A DNA stretch of 64,000 nt from Olsenella porci (GCF_009695875.1 NZ_VUNC01000004.1:1-64000), one strand, 5' to 3'; counted from the first letter of the stretch, positions 26,166-35,138 are shown. Notes: a model not told the origin generated them from the sequence alone. Translations and numbers: made by a program.

Positions 26166-26366
26166 TGAGGAGTCACCGATGCATGCGAGGTCTACCCGTC
26201 TCGTCGGGGACGCACCCTCCCCTTCTTTTACCTTGAAGACCCTCCGGCTGACGATTGGATACGAGCCCTCGCCTCGGTGGGTCGTCAGGGGGCATTGCCC
26301 GCACGGCTGGTCCGAGCCCACCAAGCTGGGGCCGACCGCGCTCATGAGGAGCGAGGGCCGAACCCG

Positions 26367-27383
26367 TTAGATCTTTCCCCTGAAGAGCGGGATGCGACGT
26401 ACGAGCCACGTGATTGCGATCGAGCCCAGGACGCCGGTCACGAAGATCGCGACCTGCACCAGCGGAAACGGCCACTCCATGGGATGCCCCAGCAGGATGA
26501 TCACATGCCCGAACAGCGGGTGGATAACGTAGATGCCAAAGCTGTAGTCTGCCAGCAGGGCCACGACCGGGTGCGTCTCCACGGGACGGTCGAGCCAGCG
26601 CTTGAGTGCGAGAAACACCATCGCCGCATAGGGCAGCATGAAGGCATGCTCGGGCAGCACGACCCCGGCACCCGCATCGTCGGGCAGCGCGTAGAGCACC
26701 ATGCAGGCCACAACAGAGACGAGACCAGCTGCCACGACGCCACGACTCAGCCGGCCATAGCGGTGAAGCCAGTATCCTGCCAGGTAGTAGACGAGCGCGT
26801 ACGGCAGCGAGGAGAGGTACACGAAGTACTCTCCGCTCAGCACGTTCACGGTGTGGACCACGCAGTGCATGGCCCACAGCCCCACGATCACCCAGCCGAG
26901 CTCCCTCCTGGAGGCTCCCGCGACGAACGGCCTCACCAGCGGGGTCAGGAGGTAAAGGTCGATGAGGGCGTACAGGAACCAAAGGTGATCCCAGGTGTCA
27001 CCCGAGAGAAGAGCGACCACGGCGGCGCCCAGCTGGGCAAGCCCCAGGGCGTGGTCGTCGAAGGCCTGCTCCATGAGGCAGAAGGCAAGGCCAAAGGTGA
27101 GGAGCACGAGGGCGAGGCGCCACACGTGCCTCCCGACCTTGCGCCACCCCATCTGCCGCTCCGGATCGAGCAACAAGGCACCCGAGATCATGAAGAACAC
27201 CGGGACCGCCCAGCGCGTGAGGGGGACAAGGATCTCCGCCTCCACGAACAGGGACGTGGCATGGGCGTCCGAGAGGGACTGTGACAGCGCGCACGCGACC
27301 TGCACGTGCAACGCAACGATGGCCAGGGCGCCAAGCGCCCTGGCCCACTCGAAGTACCCTATCTTCCCCTGCGACGACGCCAC
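26367..27383 (-). CDS. acyltransferase family 3 membrane protein
   Basis: 338 residues with about ten transmembrane helices. Family features: FEWARALGALAIVALHV (the conserved His in helix 1), PVFFMISGALLL and WFLYALIDLYLLTPLVRPF. Acyltransferase-3 (OafA/WecH-like) proteins transfer acetyl or succinyl groups to surface glycans or antibiotics. Start is a GTG at 27383, 12 bases after the ribokinase stop; last gene of the AmaP-to-acyltransferase operon. The acceptor is unknown; a wall polymer is plausible given the neighbours. Confidence 0.85.
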   Translation of the reverse strand: MASSQGKIGYFEWARALGALAIVALHVQVACALSQSLSDAHATSLFVEAEILVPLTRWAVPVFFMISGALLLDPERQMGWRKVGRHVWRLALVLLTFGLAFCLMEQAFDDHALGLAQLGAAVVALLSGDTWDHLWFLYALIDLYLLTPLVRPFVAGASRRELGWVIVGLWAMHCVVHTVNVLSGEYFVYLSSLPYALVYYLAGYWLHRYGRLSRGVVAAGLVSVVACMVLYALPDDAGAGVVLPEHAFMLPYAAMVFLALKRWLDRPVETHPVVALLADYSFGIYVIHPLFGHVIILLGHPMEWPFPLVQVAIFVTGVLGSIAITWLVRRIPLFRGKI

Positions 27384-27394
27384 GAGACCGAGGA

Positions 27395-28321
27395 CTACGC
27401 CTGCTCGCGCATCTTGACGAACTCCTCGACCTCATCCCAGCGAGGCATGGTCTCCTGCGCCCCAACGCGGGTGATGCAGATGGCTGCCGCCGCGGAGGCG
27501 TACTTCATGGACTCCTCGAGGGTGCCGTCAAAGGCGAGGTGCGCGACCAGCTCGCCCACGTAGGCGTCTCCCGCCGCGGTGGTGTCGACAACCGAGACGT
27601 GATAGGCGGGAACCTTGACCAGCTTGCCGTCGATCACAGTCGCGGAGCCCTGCGAGCCCAGCGTGATGACCGTGCTGCCCACGCCGCGCTCGCCAAACCA
27701 GTCGATCGCCTCCTTGATCGAGCCATCGTTCATCGGCGCGATTCCGCAGATGGAACGGCACTCGGTCGCGTTGACGCACAGGAGGTCGAGCGAGGGGTAC
27801 AGGTCGAGCGGCAGCGACTGCACGGGGGACGCGTTGAGCACCGTGTACAGCTCGTTGCGCTTGGCGCACTTGATGGACTCGAACGTGGCGTCGGGGTCGC
27901 AGCCCAGCTGGGCAAGGAAGATGTTCCCGCGCTGGCCAAGCCCGTGGATGGCGGCTCGGACCTCGGCGTAGGTCATCTTGTAGTTGGCGCCGGGATCGGT
28001 GACGATGGTCTTGTCCCCCTTGGCACGCGTGATCAGGGCGACGCCCGTCGCGGCGCGGCGCGTGATGCTGACGTTCATGGGAGAGACGCCGTGCTTCGTG
28101 AGCGCGGCGACGATCTGGCGGCCGTACTGGTCGTCTCCCACCTTGCCCACCATGAAGGTGTCGGCGCCCATGCGGGCACACTCAACGGCCTGGCAGGTGC
28201 CCTTGCCGCCGGGGGTCATGAGAAGGCCCCCTCCCGTGATGGTCTCCCCCCTCTTGGGGAAGTCGTCGCACTCGACTGAGATGTCCATGTTGAGGCTGCC
28301 GAAAACGATAACCTTTGCCAT
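27395..28321 (-). CDS. rbsK: ribokinase (PfkB family)
   Basis: 308 residues: N-terminal VIVFGSLNMDISVECDDFPKRGETI, substrate motif TPGGKGTCQAVECARMG (usually GGKGANQA), and C-terminal DTTAAGDAYVGELVAHLA with the catalytic Asp in AAGD. Phosphorylates D-ribose to ribose 5-phosphate; the divergence from GGKGANQA leaves open another sugar. No ribose transporter is nearby. ATG with AAGGAGGACC upstream, 16 bases after the GatD stop. Confidence 0.85.
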   Translation of the reverse strand: MAKVIVFGSLNMDISVECDDFPKRGETITGGGLLMTPGGKGTCQAVECARMGADTFMVGKVGDDQYGRQIVAALTKHGVSPMNVSITRRAATGVALITRAKGDKTIVTDPGANYKMTYAEVRAAIHGLGQRGNIFLAQLGCDPDATFESIKCAKRNELYTVLNASPVQSLPLDLYPSLDLLCVNATECRSICGIAPMNDGSIKEAIDWFGERGVGSTVITLGSQGSATVIDGKLVKVPAYHVSVVDTTAAGDAYVGELVAHLAFDGTLEESMKYASAAAAICITRVGAQETMPRWDEVEEFVKMREQA

Positions 28322-28337
28322 CCTGGTCCTCCTTGCC

Positions 28338-29129
28338 CTACTGCGTCTCGATGTCCCCGCTCATCATCCGATCGTACATCGCCTGGTTTGCCGCAAGCTC
28401 CTCCGTGTCGTCGAGAGGCTCGAGCGAGCCGTCCCCGTACCTGCGCTCCAGCGCGCGCGACAGCAGGTAGTCCGCCACGCCCGGGTTCTTGGGGAGCAGC
28501 GGCCCGTGCACGTAGGTGCCCACGACGTTCTTGTACAGGCAGCCCTCGAACCCCGAGGTGCCGTCGTTCCCGTTTCCGTACGCGACGCGCCCGAGCGGCT
28601 CCACGCCGTCGCCCAGGTAGGTGCGCCCGCCGTGGTTCTCGTAGCCCACGATGACGTGGGGGCAGATGCGGCTCTTGACCGCAACGTTGCCAATCAGTCG
28701 CGGAGTCCCCCGCTCGGTGCGGAGGTCGACGAGCGAGAGGCCAGGGAGCTTCTCGTCCCCCATGGCGTAGCTCTCGCCCAGCAGCTGGTAGCCGCCGCAC
28801 ACGGCTGCGAGCACGCCGCCGTCCTCCACAAACGCTGCGAGCTCGTTGCGCACACCCAGGAGCTTCTCGCACACGATCCTCTGCTCGCGGTCGGTCCCGC
28901 CCCCAATGAACACCAGGTCCACGTTGGAGAAGGACGGGGTGTCGTCCACGTGGACCTCCATCACGTCGGCGCCGAGCCCACGCCACTCCAGGCGCTTGCG
29001 CAGCACCAGGATGTTGCCCGAGTCACCGTAGAGGTTGAGGAGCTCGGGGTACAGGTGCGCGATGCGGACCCTGCGCCCGCTCGATGCGCCTCTTGTGGCG
29101 TCTGCCCTTGTGACCTCAGCGCTAGGCAT
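28338..29129 (-). CDS. gatD: GatD, glutamine amidotransferase subunit of lipid II isoglutaminyl synthase
   Basis: 263 residues. A class I amidotransferase/CobB-CobQ-like fold: HLYPELLNLYGDSGNILVLRKRLEWRG, nucleophile Cys in LAAVCGGYQLLGE near residue 111 and His in GTYVHGPLLPKNP near 208. With MurT it amidates the D-Glu of lipid II. The gene overlaps murT by 8 bases, so the two are translationally coupled. Confidence 0.93.
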   Translation of the reverse strand: MPSAEVTRADATRGASSGRRVRIAHLYPELLNLYGDSGNILVLRKRLEWRGLGADVMEVHVDDTPSFSNVDLVFIGGGTDREQRIVCEKLLGVRNELAAFVEDGGVLAAVCGGYQLLGESYAMGDEKLPGLSLVDLRTERGTPRLIGNVAVKSRICPHVIVGYENHGGRTYLGDGVEPLGRVAYGNGNDGTSGFEGCLYKNVVGTYVHGPLLPKNPGVADYLLSRALERRYGDGSLEPLDDTEELAANQAMYDRMMSGDIETQ

Positions 29130-30474
29130 CCTTGCCCCCCAGTCTCTCGAGCTCGGCCTTGGTGGGGAAGAGCGCCGAGTAGTTTGTGAGCACGTACAGC
29201 GGGTGCGAGGTGGGGATGTCGCCCATCCTGCCCAGCGCCTCCGCCACGGAGCGCGCGATGGATGCGTCGATGCCCGCGTACTTCAGGCGCACCTGGACGT
29301 CGCCGGCTCGCGTGCCACCCGCAAAGACCCTGAGCCCGGGGCGTCCCACGAGCCTCTCGAAGTCCACGTCCCAGATCCACGAGACGTCCGTGCCGTCGTT
29401 GGGGTGGTCGTTCACCAGGATGAAGACGCCCTTCTCGCGCGGGTCCTCCTCCATCAGGCTGATGTTCTGGTTGAGGCCGGTGGGGTTCTTGGCCAGGTTG
29501 AGCACGACCTCCCTGCCGCCAATCTGGAAGTGCTGCAGGCGGCCGTTCTGCGGGTGGTAGTCGTCAAGGGCCCGCTGGAACGTCTGCGCGTCCACGCCGG
29601 CGAGCGACGCCGCCGCGTAGGCCGCAAGCAGGTTGTAGACCATGTAGATGCCACCGAAGTTGGCGGAGACCCTAACGGGCGCCTTCTCTCCCCTGCGCGT
29701 TACGTCAAACGAGACGCCCGTGCGGTCCGCCTTGACGCCCGTTGCCACAAAGTCGAGCTCCGGGCGCTGGAAGTCGCCGTTGGGGCACCGGAACGATCCA
29801 AGCTGCGCGTAGCTGCGGTAGTCGTACTCAAGCTCGGCGCCGCAGCGCTGGCAGAAGCGGGCCTCGGGCACGCGGTCGGGCCGCTGGTGCAGGTCCTCCC
29901 CTATGCCAAACGCGAGGACCTTGGTCCCCGCGGCAGCAGCCCGATAGGCGACCCCAACGCACAGCGGGTCGTCGCCGTCGACAACGAGCGTGGTATTGGG
30001 CGAAGCCGCCAGCGCACGCACGATGGTGTCCTGCACGCGGTCAATCTCGCCCGCACGGTCCAGCTGGTCGCGAAAGAGGTTGAGGAGGACCAGATACGTG
30101 GGCTTGAGCGCCGGGAGGATGTCGATGGTGGAGAGCTCGTCCGCCTCCATCACCGCCCAGTCAGCCGACGACCCGGGAAGGAGCGCCGAGGTGACCCCCG
30201 GGGCCATGTTGGCACCCACGCGGTTGCAGAGGACGGAGTTGCCCGCCGCCTCCACCGCAGATGCCAGCACGTTGTTGGTGGTGGTCTTGCCGTTGGTGCC
30301 GCACACCACGATGGAGCCGCACCGGAGCTTGCCGGCGAGCTCGCCCATAAGACCGGGATCGATAGCGAGGGCGACCCTGCCCGGCAGCTGCGAGGCGCTG
30401 CGGTGCAGCACGCTCCCCAGCGCCCAGTGGGTGAACCTGCCCGCCCCGGTTGCGACGGCGCTTCTCAGCCCCAT
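29122..30474 (-). CDS. murT: MurT, Mur-ligase subunit of lipid II isoglutaminyl synthase
   Basis: 450 residues. P-loop VVCGTNGKTTTNNVLA near residue 58; the MurT zinc ribbon CQRCGAELEYDYRS ... FRCPN near residues 206-230; central FGGIYMVYNLLAAYAAASLAG; and a C-terminal DUF1727-type part (VFILVNDHPNDGTDVSWIWDVDFE). Uses ATP and ammonia supplied by GatD to make D-isoglutamine in lipid II. Starts 2 bases after the Asp23-family gene's stop. Confidence 0.95.
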   Translation of the reverse strand: MGLRSAVATGAGRFTHWALGSVLHRSASQLPGRVALAIDPGLMGELAGKLRCGSIVVCGTNGKTTTNNVLASAVEAAGNSVLCNRVGANMAPGVTSALLPGSSADWAVMEADELSTIDILPALKPTYLVLLNLFRDQLDRAGEIDRVQDTIVRALAASPNTTLVVDGDDPLCVGVAYRAAAAGTKVLAFGIGEDLHQRPDRVPEARFCQRCGAELEYDYRSYAQLGSFRCPNGDFQRPELDFVATGVKADRTGVSFDVTRRGEKAPVRVSANFGGIYMVYNLLAAYAAASLAGVDAQTFQRALDDYHPQNGRLQHFQIGGREVVLNLAKNPTGLNQNISLMEEDPREKGVFILVNDHPNDGTDVSWIWDVDFERLVGRPGLRVFAGGTRAGDVQVRLKYAGIDASIARSVAEALGRMGDIPTSHPLYVLTNYSALFPTKAELERLGGKDA

Positions 30475-30475
30475 G

Positions 30476-31066
30476 CTACTCTCCGTCTGCCTGCGGTTTG
30501 GCGTCCGCCTCGTCGCCAGCGGTGGAGACGCCCTGCTCCTCGTGCTTGCCCTGCTCGTACTCCTCGGGCGTGAGGACGTCCTCGATCCTAAGGTTGACGC
30601 CCGCGACCTCCAGCCCCGTCATGCCCGTGACCTGCTTGACCACGGTACGCTTGACGTCTTCGAAGACCTTGGGCGCATAGGCGCCGTACTCCATGAGGAC
30701 CGAGATGTTGACCTTGACCGCCGAGTCCGGAGTGACCTCCACGGTGACGCCCTTGCGGGGGTCCGTGGCGCCAAAGGCGTCCTGCACGCGGTTGAGCCAG
30801 CCGCCCTTCATGCCGATGACACCGGGGACGTCGCGCATCGCGATGGCGACGATCTTCTCGATGACGCCGTTGGAGAAGGTGAGCGAGTCCTCCGAGTCAA
30901 GGTCCTCGTCACCCTCGGGGTCGCGCGAGACGATGTCAACGCCGTGCTCCCCCGAGTCGCCCGCCGTCCCGTCCGACGCGGTCGCGTCGGTGGGCAGCGC
31001 CTCGTCGCGAAGGACCTCCTCGGCCGCATCGCCCTTCGCGGCGACCGTGTTCTTGTCTTCAGCCAT
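30476..31066 (-). CDS. Asp23/Gls24-family envelope stress protein
   Basis: 196 residues from the ATG at 31066 (GGGAGGGG upstream). Acidic N-terminus (about 1-60), then the Asp23 domain: SLTFSNGVIEKIVAIAMRDVPGVIGMKG, VEVTPDSAVKVNISVLMEYGAYAPKVFEDVKRTVVKQVTGMTGLEVAGVNLRIEDV. Asp23 proteins coat the inner membrane through AmaP; both are encoded here. Known family link to envelope stress; coexpression with MurT-GatD suggests a wall-related role. Confidence 0.92.
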   Translation of the reverse strand: MAEDKNTVAAKGDAAEEVLRDEALPTDATASDGTAGDSGEHGVDIVSRDPEGDEDLDSEDSLTFSNGVIEKIVAIAMRDVPGVIGMKGGWLNRVQDAFGATDPRKGVTVEVTPDSAVKVNISVLMEYGAYAPKVFEDVKRTVVKQVTGMTGLEVAGVNLRIEDVLTPEEYEQGKHEEQGVSTAGDEADAKPQADGE

Positions 31067-31107
31067 GTGGACCCCTCCCGTGGGTATGTGCGGCGCCCGC
31101 AGGCGCA

Positions 31108-31500
31108 CTACCTGTTATCTGAGAAGAACCTGCTAATTGCCCCGACCACCGTGGTGTTGCCGTCGGCGTACTGGCCAATCGCCACGCCAACGAGCACGCA
31201 GATCACGATGAAGAGCGTCTTCCAAAACCCGATGGCGAACACCAGGATGGCCACCACCAGGCCGCAGATGCCGCCGAACACCGCGTGCTCGTGTCCCGGG
31301 AAGCTCTGCCTAAACCAGCTGCGTGCCGCAACCGCGAAGTCGCGCGGGGACGACTTGGGAGCGTCCTTCCCCGTGGTGGCGTCCGTCTCGCCCGCGGATT
31401 CCCGCCGAGGCTTCCCCGCACCCGCAGGCACATCCGCGTGGGGCGCCTCCTCGTCCGGTCGGGCCTCCTCAACGCTGAGCCTGGGACCAGTCTCTGACAT
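31108..31500 (-). CDS. DUF2273-type small membrane protein of the Asp23 cluster
   Basis: 130 residues: a polar N-terminus (about 1-70) followed by two close helices, HAVFGGICGLVVAILVFAIGF and FWKTLFIVICVLVGVAIGQYAD, the pattern of DUF2273 proteins found between AmaP and Asp23. The ATG at 31500 overlaps the AmaP stop (TGATG). Confidence 0.85.
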   Translation of the reverse strand: MSETGPRLSVEEARPDEEAPHADVPAGAGKPRRESAGETDATTGKDAPKSSPRDFAVAARSWFRQSFPGHEHAVFGGICGLVVAILVFAIGFWKTLFIVICVLVGVAIGQYADGNTTVVGAISRFFSDNR

Positions 31501-32228
31501 CACTGCTCCCCTCCCATCCCGTCCTCGTCACCACCGCGGTCCGCCCTGCCCATGGGGACCACGATCTCTCCCGTCGGCTCCGGCGCGGGCTCCGGACGAA
31601 CCTGCGTGGGCTCCTCTCCCGAGGTGCCTGACTCCTGCCCGATGGTGGGTGTCGGGTCGCCCGCCGCCGGCTGAAACGAAGTGTCCGTCGCCAATGGCTC
31701 GACCTCCTCGCCCTCGTACTCGTCCGCCTCCAGAAACTCGATGCCCACGGAATCCACGTTGTCGCCGCAGACGGTCATCAGGCCCGAGACGAGCCTGTCG
31801 TGCAACTCGCCGCCCGCTGCGACAACGTCGACCGTGCGAGTTGGCTGGATGCGAACCGACACGCGCACGTGACCGCGCTTCTTTGCCTTCACGCGCACCC
31901 TCTTGGCAACGAACCTGCCGTCGTCCTCAACCACGTGGCGCGCCTGCGAGGCTATGGCGTCGCGCGTGACCGTGATTTGGTCGCCGCCCTCGCGCGAGAC
32001 CGTGACCGTCTTGCGATTGCGCGTGAAGAGCGCGCGGAGCAGGCACACGAGCAGCCCCACTCCCGTGATCAGAACCAGAACCTGGAGTATCTGAAAGTAC
32101 CAGTCCTCGTTGATGAGAGAAGCCGCCTCCACCGTCCATGGGCCAACCCACGGCAGGCAGAGGGCAGCGAGCGCCGCCAGTCCCGCAACTCCAAACACGA
32201 GCAGGCAGAGACGCTTGAAGATACCCAT
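31500..32228 (-). CDS. AmaP-like membrane anchor of the alkaline shock protein
   Basis: 242 residues from the ATG at 32228 (GGAGG upstream). Two N-terminal helices (LCLLVFGVAGLAALAALCL; FQILQVLVLITGVGLLVCLLRALF), then an Asp23-like soluble domain (about 75-180: TVTVSREGGDQITVTRDAIASQARHVVED, KARGHV-type VRVSVRIQPTRTVDVVAAGGELHDRLVSGL) and an acidic, Pro-rich tail. Head of the operon running to the acyltransferase. Confidence 0.88.
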   Translation of the reverse strand: MGIFKRLCLLVFGVAGLAALAALCLPWVGPWTVEAASLINEDWYFQILQVLVLITGVGLLVCLLRALFTRNRKTVTVSREGGDQITVTRDAIASQARHVVEDDGRFVAKRVRVKAKKRGHVRVSVRIQPTRTVDVVAAGGELHDRLVSGLMTVCGDNVDSVGIEFLEADEYEGEEVEPLATDTSFQPAAGDPTPTIGQESGTSGEEPTQVRPEPAPEPTGEIVVPMGRADRGGDEDGMGGEQ

Positions 32229-32309
32229 TCCCTCGACCTCCGGATCCGCCTGGGACAACCTCGTACGCGCGCGGACCAATCGCACCGGTCGCGCTCATAC
32301 CCATAAAGG

Positions 32310-32333
32310 ATACCCCTAAGGGGAGCCACCAAC
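32310..32333 (-). promoter_or_regulatory. possible SigB-like promoter of the envelope operon
   Basis: On the minus strand GTTG (32330-32333), 14 bases, GGGTAT (32310-32315), about 80 bases before the AmaP start. This resembles the GTTT-N13-15-GGGTAT class used by SigB for asp23 in staphylococci. A second GGGTAT is at 32297-32302. Whether this lineage has such a sigma factor cannot be told from the window. Confidence 0.25.
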
Positions 32334-32586
32334 TCCACCGCCACGAGTTCTGCCATGTGTGCCGTGTGACGCCCTCCCGTGTCTGCCAACCCGCAGGGTC
32401 AGGCGAACGGTAGAGATGACCTTCATCGTGAACACGAAGCCCAATCTCCTACAATCCCATTCCAACGCCAGCTGGTAAGCCATCTGAAGTCAAGGAATGG
32501 GAGAAGGCTGGCCAGGTTGAACGGGGCAGTCATCGGGGTGGGCTTGCCCCGGGGCCCATCCGCGCGACCCGTTGACGTCAGGGCGT

Positions 32587-32811
32587 CGCCAGAAAGTGCA
32601 TCCCGTGTGTACACACGGGGCGTGACTGTAGGCAGGACCATCCCTCGCGGGTGGACGGATGCCAGAAAACCCATCCCGTGTGTACACACGGTACGTGGTT
32701 TCTGACAAAGGTCCGTCGTAGCACAGTGTTCCCCCAGTTGGTGGGGCATTCAGGCCTCAGTGCCGCCAGAAAGTGCGTCCCGCGTGTACACGTTGGACGT
32801 GCTCTCTGACA
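32587..32811. repeat. array of three 48-bp palindromes (right locus)
   Basis: Copies at 32587-32634, 32660-32707 and 32764-32811, each 48 bases, same core GTGTACAC and same outer arms (GCCAGAAA ... CTGACA) as the left locus. Start spacing is 73 and 104 bases. Read from the outside inward, the order of spacings (104, 73) mirrors the left locus (105, 73, 105). The inner palindrome of the first copy is perfect over 18 bases. The 32229-33085 interval otherwise has no gene. Confidence 0.9.
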
Positions 32812-32971
32812 TGGACCCAACCATTGCGGTCCGCGAGCAGCAGGGACGCGGAGCCGCAGGCCTGGAAGCCGGATATGCGCGTTTTCGCTGGGGCAATCTC
32901 CTTTCGACAATCTATCTGATCTTACGTTTGCGCAGTTGAAAGGACCAGGTGACCCCTTGGGCCTCAGCGAG

Positions 32972-33018
32972 TGGCAGGGGAAGCCCGATGTGAGTGCTCA
33001 TTTTGGGAGTTTGCAGCC
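32972..33018 (-). repeat. 47-bp repeat, right copy, inverted
   Basis: On the minus strand it reads GGCTGCAAACTCCC to CGGGCTTCCCCTGCCA, 41 of 47 identical to 25433-25479. Like the left copy it lies on the outer side of the palindrome array, completing the mirror arrangement. Confidence 0.75.
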
Positions 33019-33085
33019 AAGACCAGGCCCCCTGGGTGGCCAGGCGGACTCCGGCCACGGGCAACCTCGTCGTCGCCGCATCAAC

Positions 33086-34120
33086 CTATCGGACGGCGTG
33101 CTTCCCGGCGGGACCGCTGGCTGCCGGCTCGTCCGGGTCCGTCTCCCATTGCCCACAGCGCTTGAGCAGAGCCATCCTCGCAACCACGTAGCGGCGCTCG
33201 ATCGCGGCGCCCAGCGCATGGGAGAGGGACGAGGCGATGCCGCTCCCCAGCGTAGAGAGGAGCACGTCCACGGCGACGACCGCGCCCGCGACCAGGAGCA
33301 CGACGTGCGCCGGGCCCTCCGGCTGCGAGAGCCCCGTCCCCACCAGCCAGAGGGCGAGCGGCAGAACCAGGATGCCGTACAGCTGGGTCTCGACCAGGGT
33401 CGAGAGCGCGGAGCGGTACGCGCCCTTGCGCCGGATGTCCACGTGGACCCTGGTCTGGTAGCTCACGAGTCCGTTGATTGCCTCTCGCAGGGCGGACGAC
33501 ACATTGCCTGTAAGGGCCTCGTAGGCAAGCAGGTAGGTGGGGTAGATCGCAGCAGCGGAGAGGTGCGCCCACGCCAGGGGGTCCAAGCCGGGAATCTCCT
33601 GGTGCCCGGGCGTCCCGGACCCCAGGAGCGGGAATGTCCTCCACCACAGCAGGGCGAACAGCGCCACCAGGACAAGGCGTAGGAGGACCGGGCCGAGAAG
33701 GACGCGCCTCAGATCGTGCCCCTGCGCGTCGGCGGCGGCGTCGGCCCTCCCCACGGCGGAGCTGCCGCGCGCGTTGCCGTCCTGGTCCCAGAAGAGGCTG
33801 TCATCGACCTGGGTGCGAGCGACCCTCTCCCCCGTGGGCGAGAAGTGCACGCCGTCCCCGCGCGAGGGGTCAGCTCCCACGAGGTCGCGGTGCACGACTT
33901 TGACGCCACTATCGAACAGGGGCTTGAGCGTGGCATAGGCCTTGTTGACCCGCGTCATCTGCTCCTGCGCCTCGCTCGCGGGGATGCCGTTGCGCTCCGC
34001 GTTGTCGGGGTGGAAGCGACGGGCTAGCTGCGTGAGGTGTCTGCGGAGCTCCCCCTGGTCGTAGCGCTCGGGGAGGCCGAGGACCTCCTCCGCCTCTGCC
34101 TGGGTCATGTCCTGCCTCAA
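33086..34120 (-). CDS. J-domain membrane protein
   Basis: 344 residues. The N-terminal J-domain (about 6-65) has the RRFHPDNAERNG motif with HPD near residue 37; several hydrophobic helices follow (about 145-300; LLRLVLVALFALLWW, GILVLPLALWLVGTGL, VVLLVAGAVVAVDVLL). It should recruit DnaK to the membrane. The TTG at 34120 is preferred because AAGGAGG lies 6 bases upstream; the ATG at 34108 is too far from it. Confidence 0.8.
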   Translation of the reverse strand: MRQDMTQAEAEEVLGLPERYDQGELRRHLTQLARRFHPDNAERNGIPASEAQEQMTRVNKAYATLKPLFDSGVKVVHRDLVGADPSRGDGVHFSPTGERVARTQVDDSLFWDQDGNARGSSAVGRADAAADAQGHDLRRVLLGPVLLRLVLVALFALLWWRTFPLLGSGTPGHQEIPGLDPLAWAHLSAAAIYPTYLLAYEALTGNVSSALREAINGLVSYQTRVHVDIRRKGAYRSALSTLVETQLYGILVLPLALWLVGTGLSQPEGPAHVVLLVAGAVVAVDVLLSTLGSGIASSLSHALGAAIERRYVVARMALLKRCGQWETDPDEPAASGPAGKHAVR

Positions 34121-34210
34121 ACGGTCCCTCCTTGTGACAGGGCGGCGACCCGAAGGCCACCGCCCTGATCTACCTCAATTTCGTGCGCACAAAGTCGCGC
34201 CCGATGAACC

Positions 34211-35008
34211 CTAGTCCTCGTCGAGCTGCTCGGCGACCTCGTCGGACACGCTCATGGTGCTGTAGACGTTCTGGACGTCGTCCAGCTCCTCCAGGCGGTC
34301 GATGAGACGCTGGACCTTCTTGGCGTCGTTGAGCTCGAGCTGCGTGGGGGTGGTGGGGACCATCGTGAGCTCGGAGCCCTTGACCTCGATGCCCTGGTCC
34401 TCCAGGCCCTTCACCACGTCGTTCATCTTGTCGTACGCGGTGTAGACGATCCACTGGTCGCCGGCATCCTCGTAGTCCTCGCCCTCGGCCTCGGCGACGG
34501 CCATCATGAACTCGTCCTCGTCGGTGGCGTTGTCCTTGTCGGGAACCTTCTTGTCGTCGCTGTGGATGACCTTCTCCACTGCGATGGAGCCCTTGCGCTC
34601 AAACTGGAACGCGACGGAGCCGGAGGTGCCCAGGTTGCCACCCGCGTGCGTGAACGCGGAGCGGACGTCGGCCGCAGTGCGGTTGAGGTTGTCGGTCAGG
34701 CACTCCACGTACAGGGCAACGCCCGCGGGGCCGTAGCCCTCGTAGGTGACCTCCTTGTACACGGCGGCGTCGGCACCGGCGCCAAACGCCTTGTCGATGG
34801 CTGCCTTGATCTTGGCGTTGGGCATGGAGACCATGCGGGCGCGGGCGATGGCGGCGGCAAGCGTCGCGTTGTTCTCGGGGAGCGGGTCCCCGCCAACGCG
34901 AGCGGCAACGGTGATGTTGCGCGACATCTTGGAGAAGAGCGCAGAGCGCTTCGCGTCGATCGCAGCCTTCTTATGCTTGGTGGTAGCCCACTTAGAGTGT
35001 CCGGACAT
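34211..35008 (-). CDS. YebC/PmpR-family protein
   Basis: 265 residues from MSGHSKWATTKHKKAAIDAKRSALFSK, the conserved YebC N-terminus. Other family segments: LAAAIARARMVSMPNAKIKAAIDKAFG, YEGYGPAGVALYVECLTDNLNRTAADVRSAF, GNLGTSGSVAFQFERKG. Known as a DNA-binding regulator and, in recent work on the family, as a ribosome-associated factor for proline-rich stretches. Slightly longer than the usual 240-250 because of an acidic insertion (SDDKKVPDKDNATDEDE). ATG has AAGGAGAC upstream; a TATAGT -10 candidate is at 35049-35054. Confidence 0.95.
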   Translation of the reverse strand: MSGHSKWATTKHKKAAIDAKRSALFSKMSRNITVAARVGGDPLPENNATLAAAIARARMVSMPNAKIKAAIDKAFGAGADAAVYKEVTYEGYGPAGVALYVECLTDNLNRTAADVRSAFTHAGGNLGTSGSVAFQFERKGSIAVEKVIHSDDKKVPDKDNATDEDEFMMAVAEAEGEDYEDAGDQWIVYTAYDKMNDVVKGLEDQGIEVKGSELTMVPTTPTQLELNDAKKVQRLIDRLEELDDVQNVYSTMSVSDEVAEQLDED

Positions 35009-35138
35009 GCATGTCTCCTTCGAGTGACGGAACAAACGCAATGATGTTACTATACGCGCCCGCGCTGGGCAAGAAGGCCTATCATCCGCGTCTCTTCAAG
35101 TCAAGCACTTACTTTTCGGGTCTCCCGCAAACCCGACG

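Larger units (their letters stand above)
25187..26366. other. 1.18-kb intergenic region carrying repeat families
   Basis: No protein-like frame on either strand. It holds a partial and a full copy of a 47-base repeat and four 48-base palindromes, listed separately. The stretch 25190-25450 is relatively AT-rich. The 200 bases next to the acyltransferase gene contain no obvious U-tailed terminator. Confidence 0.6.
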
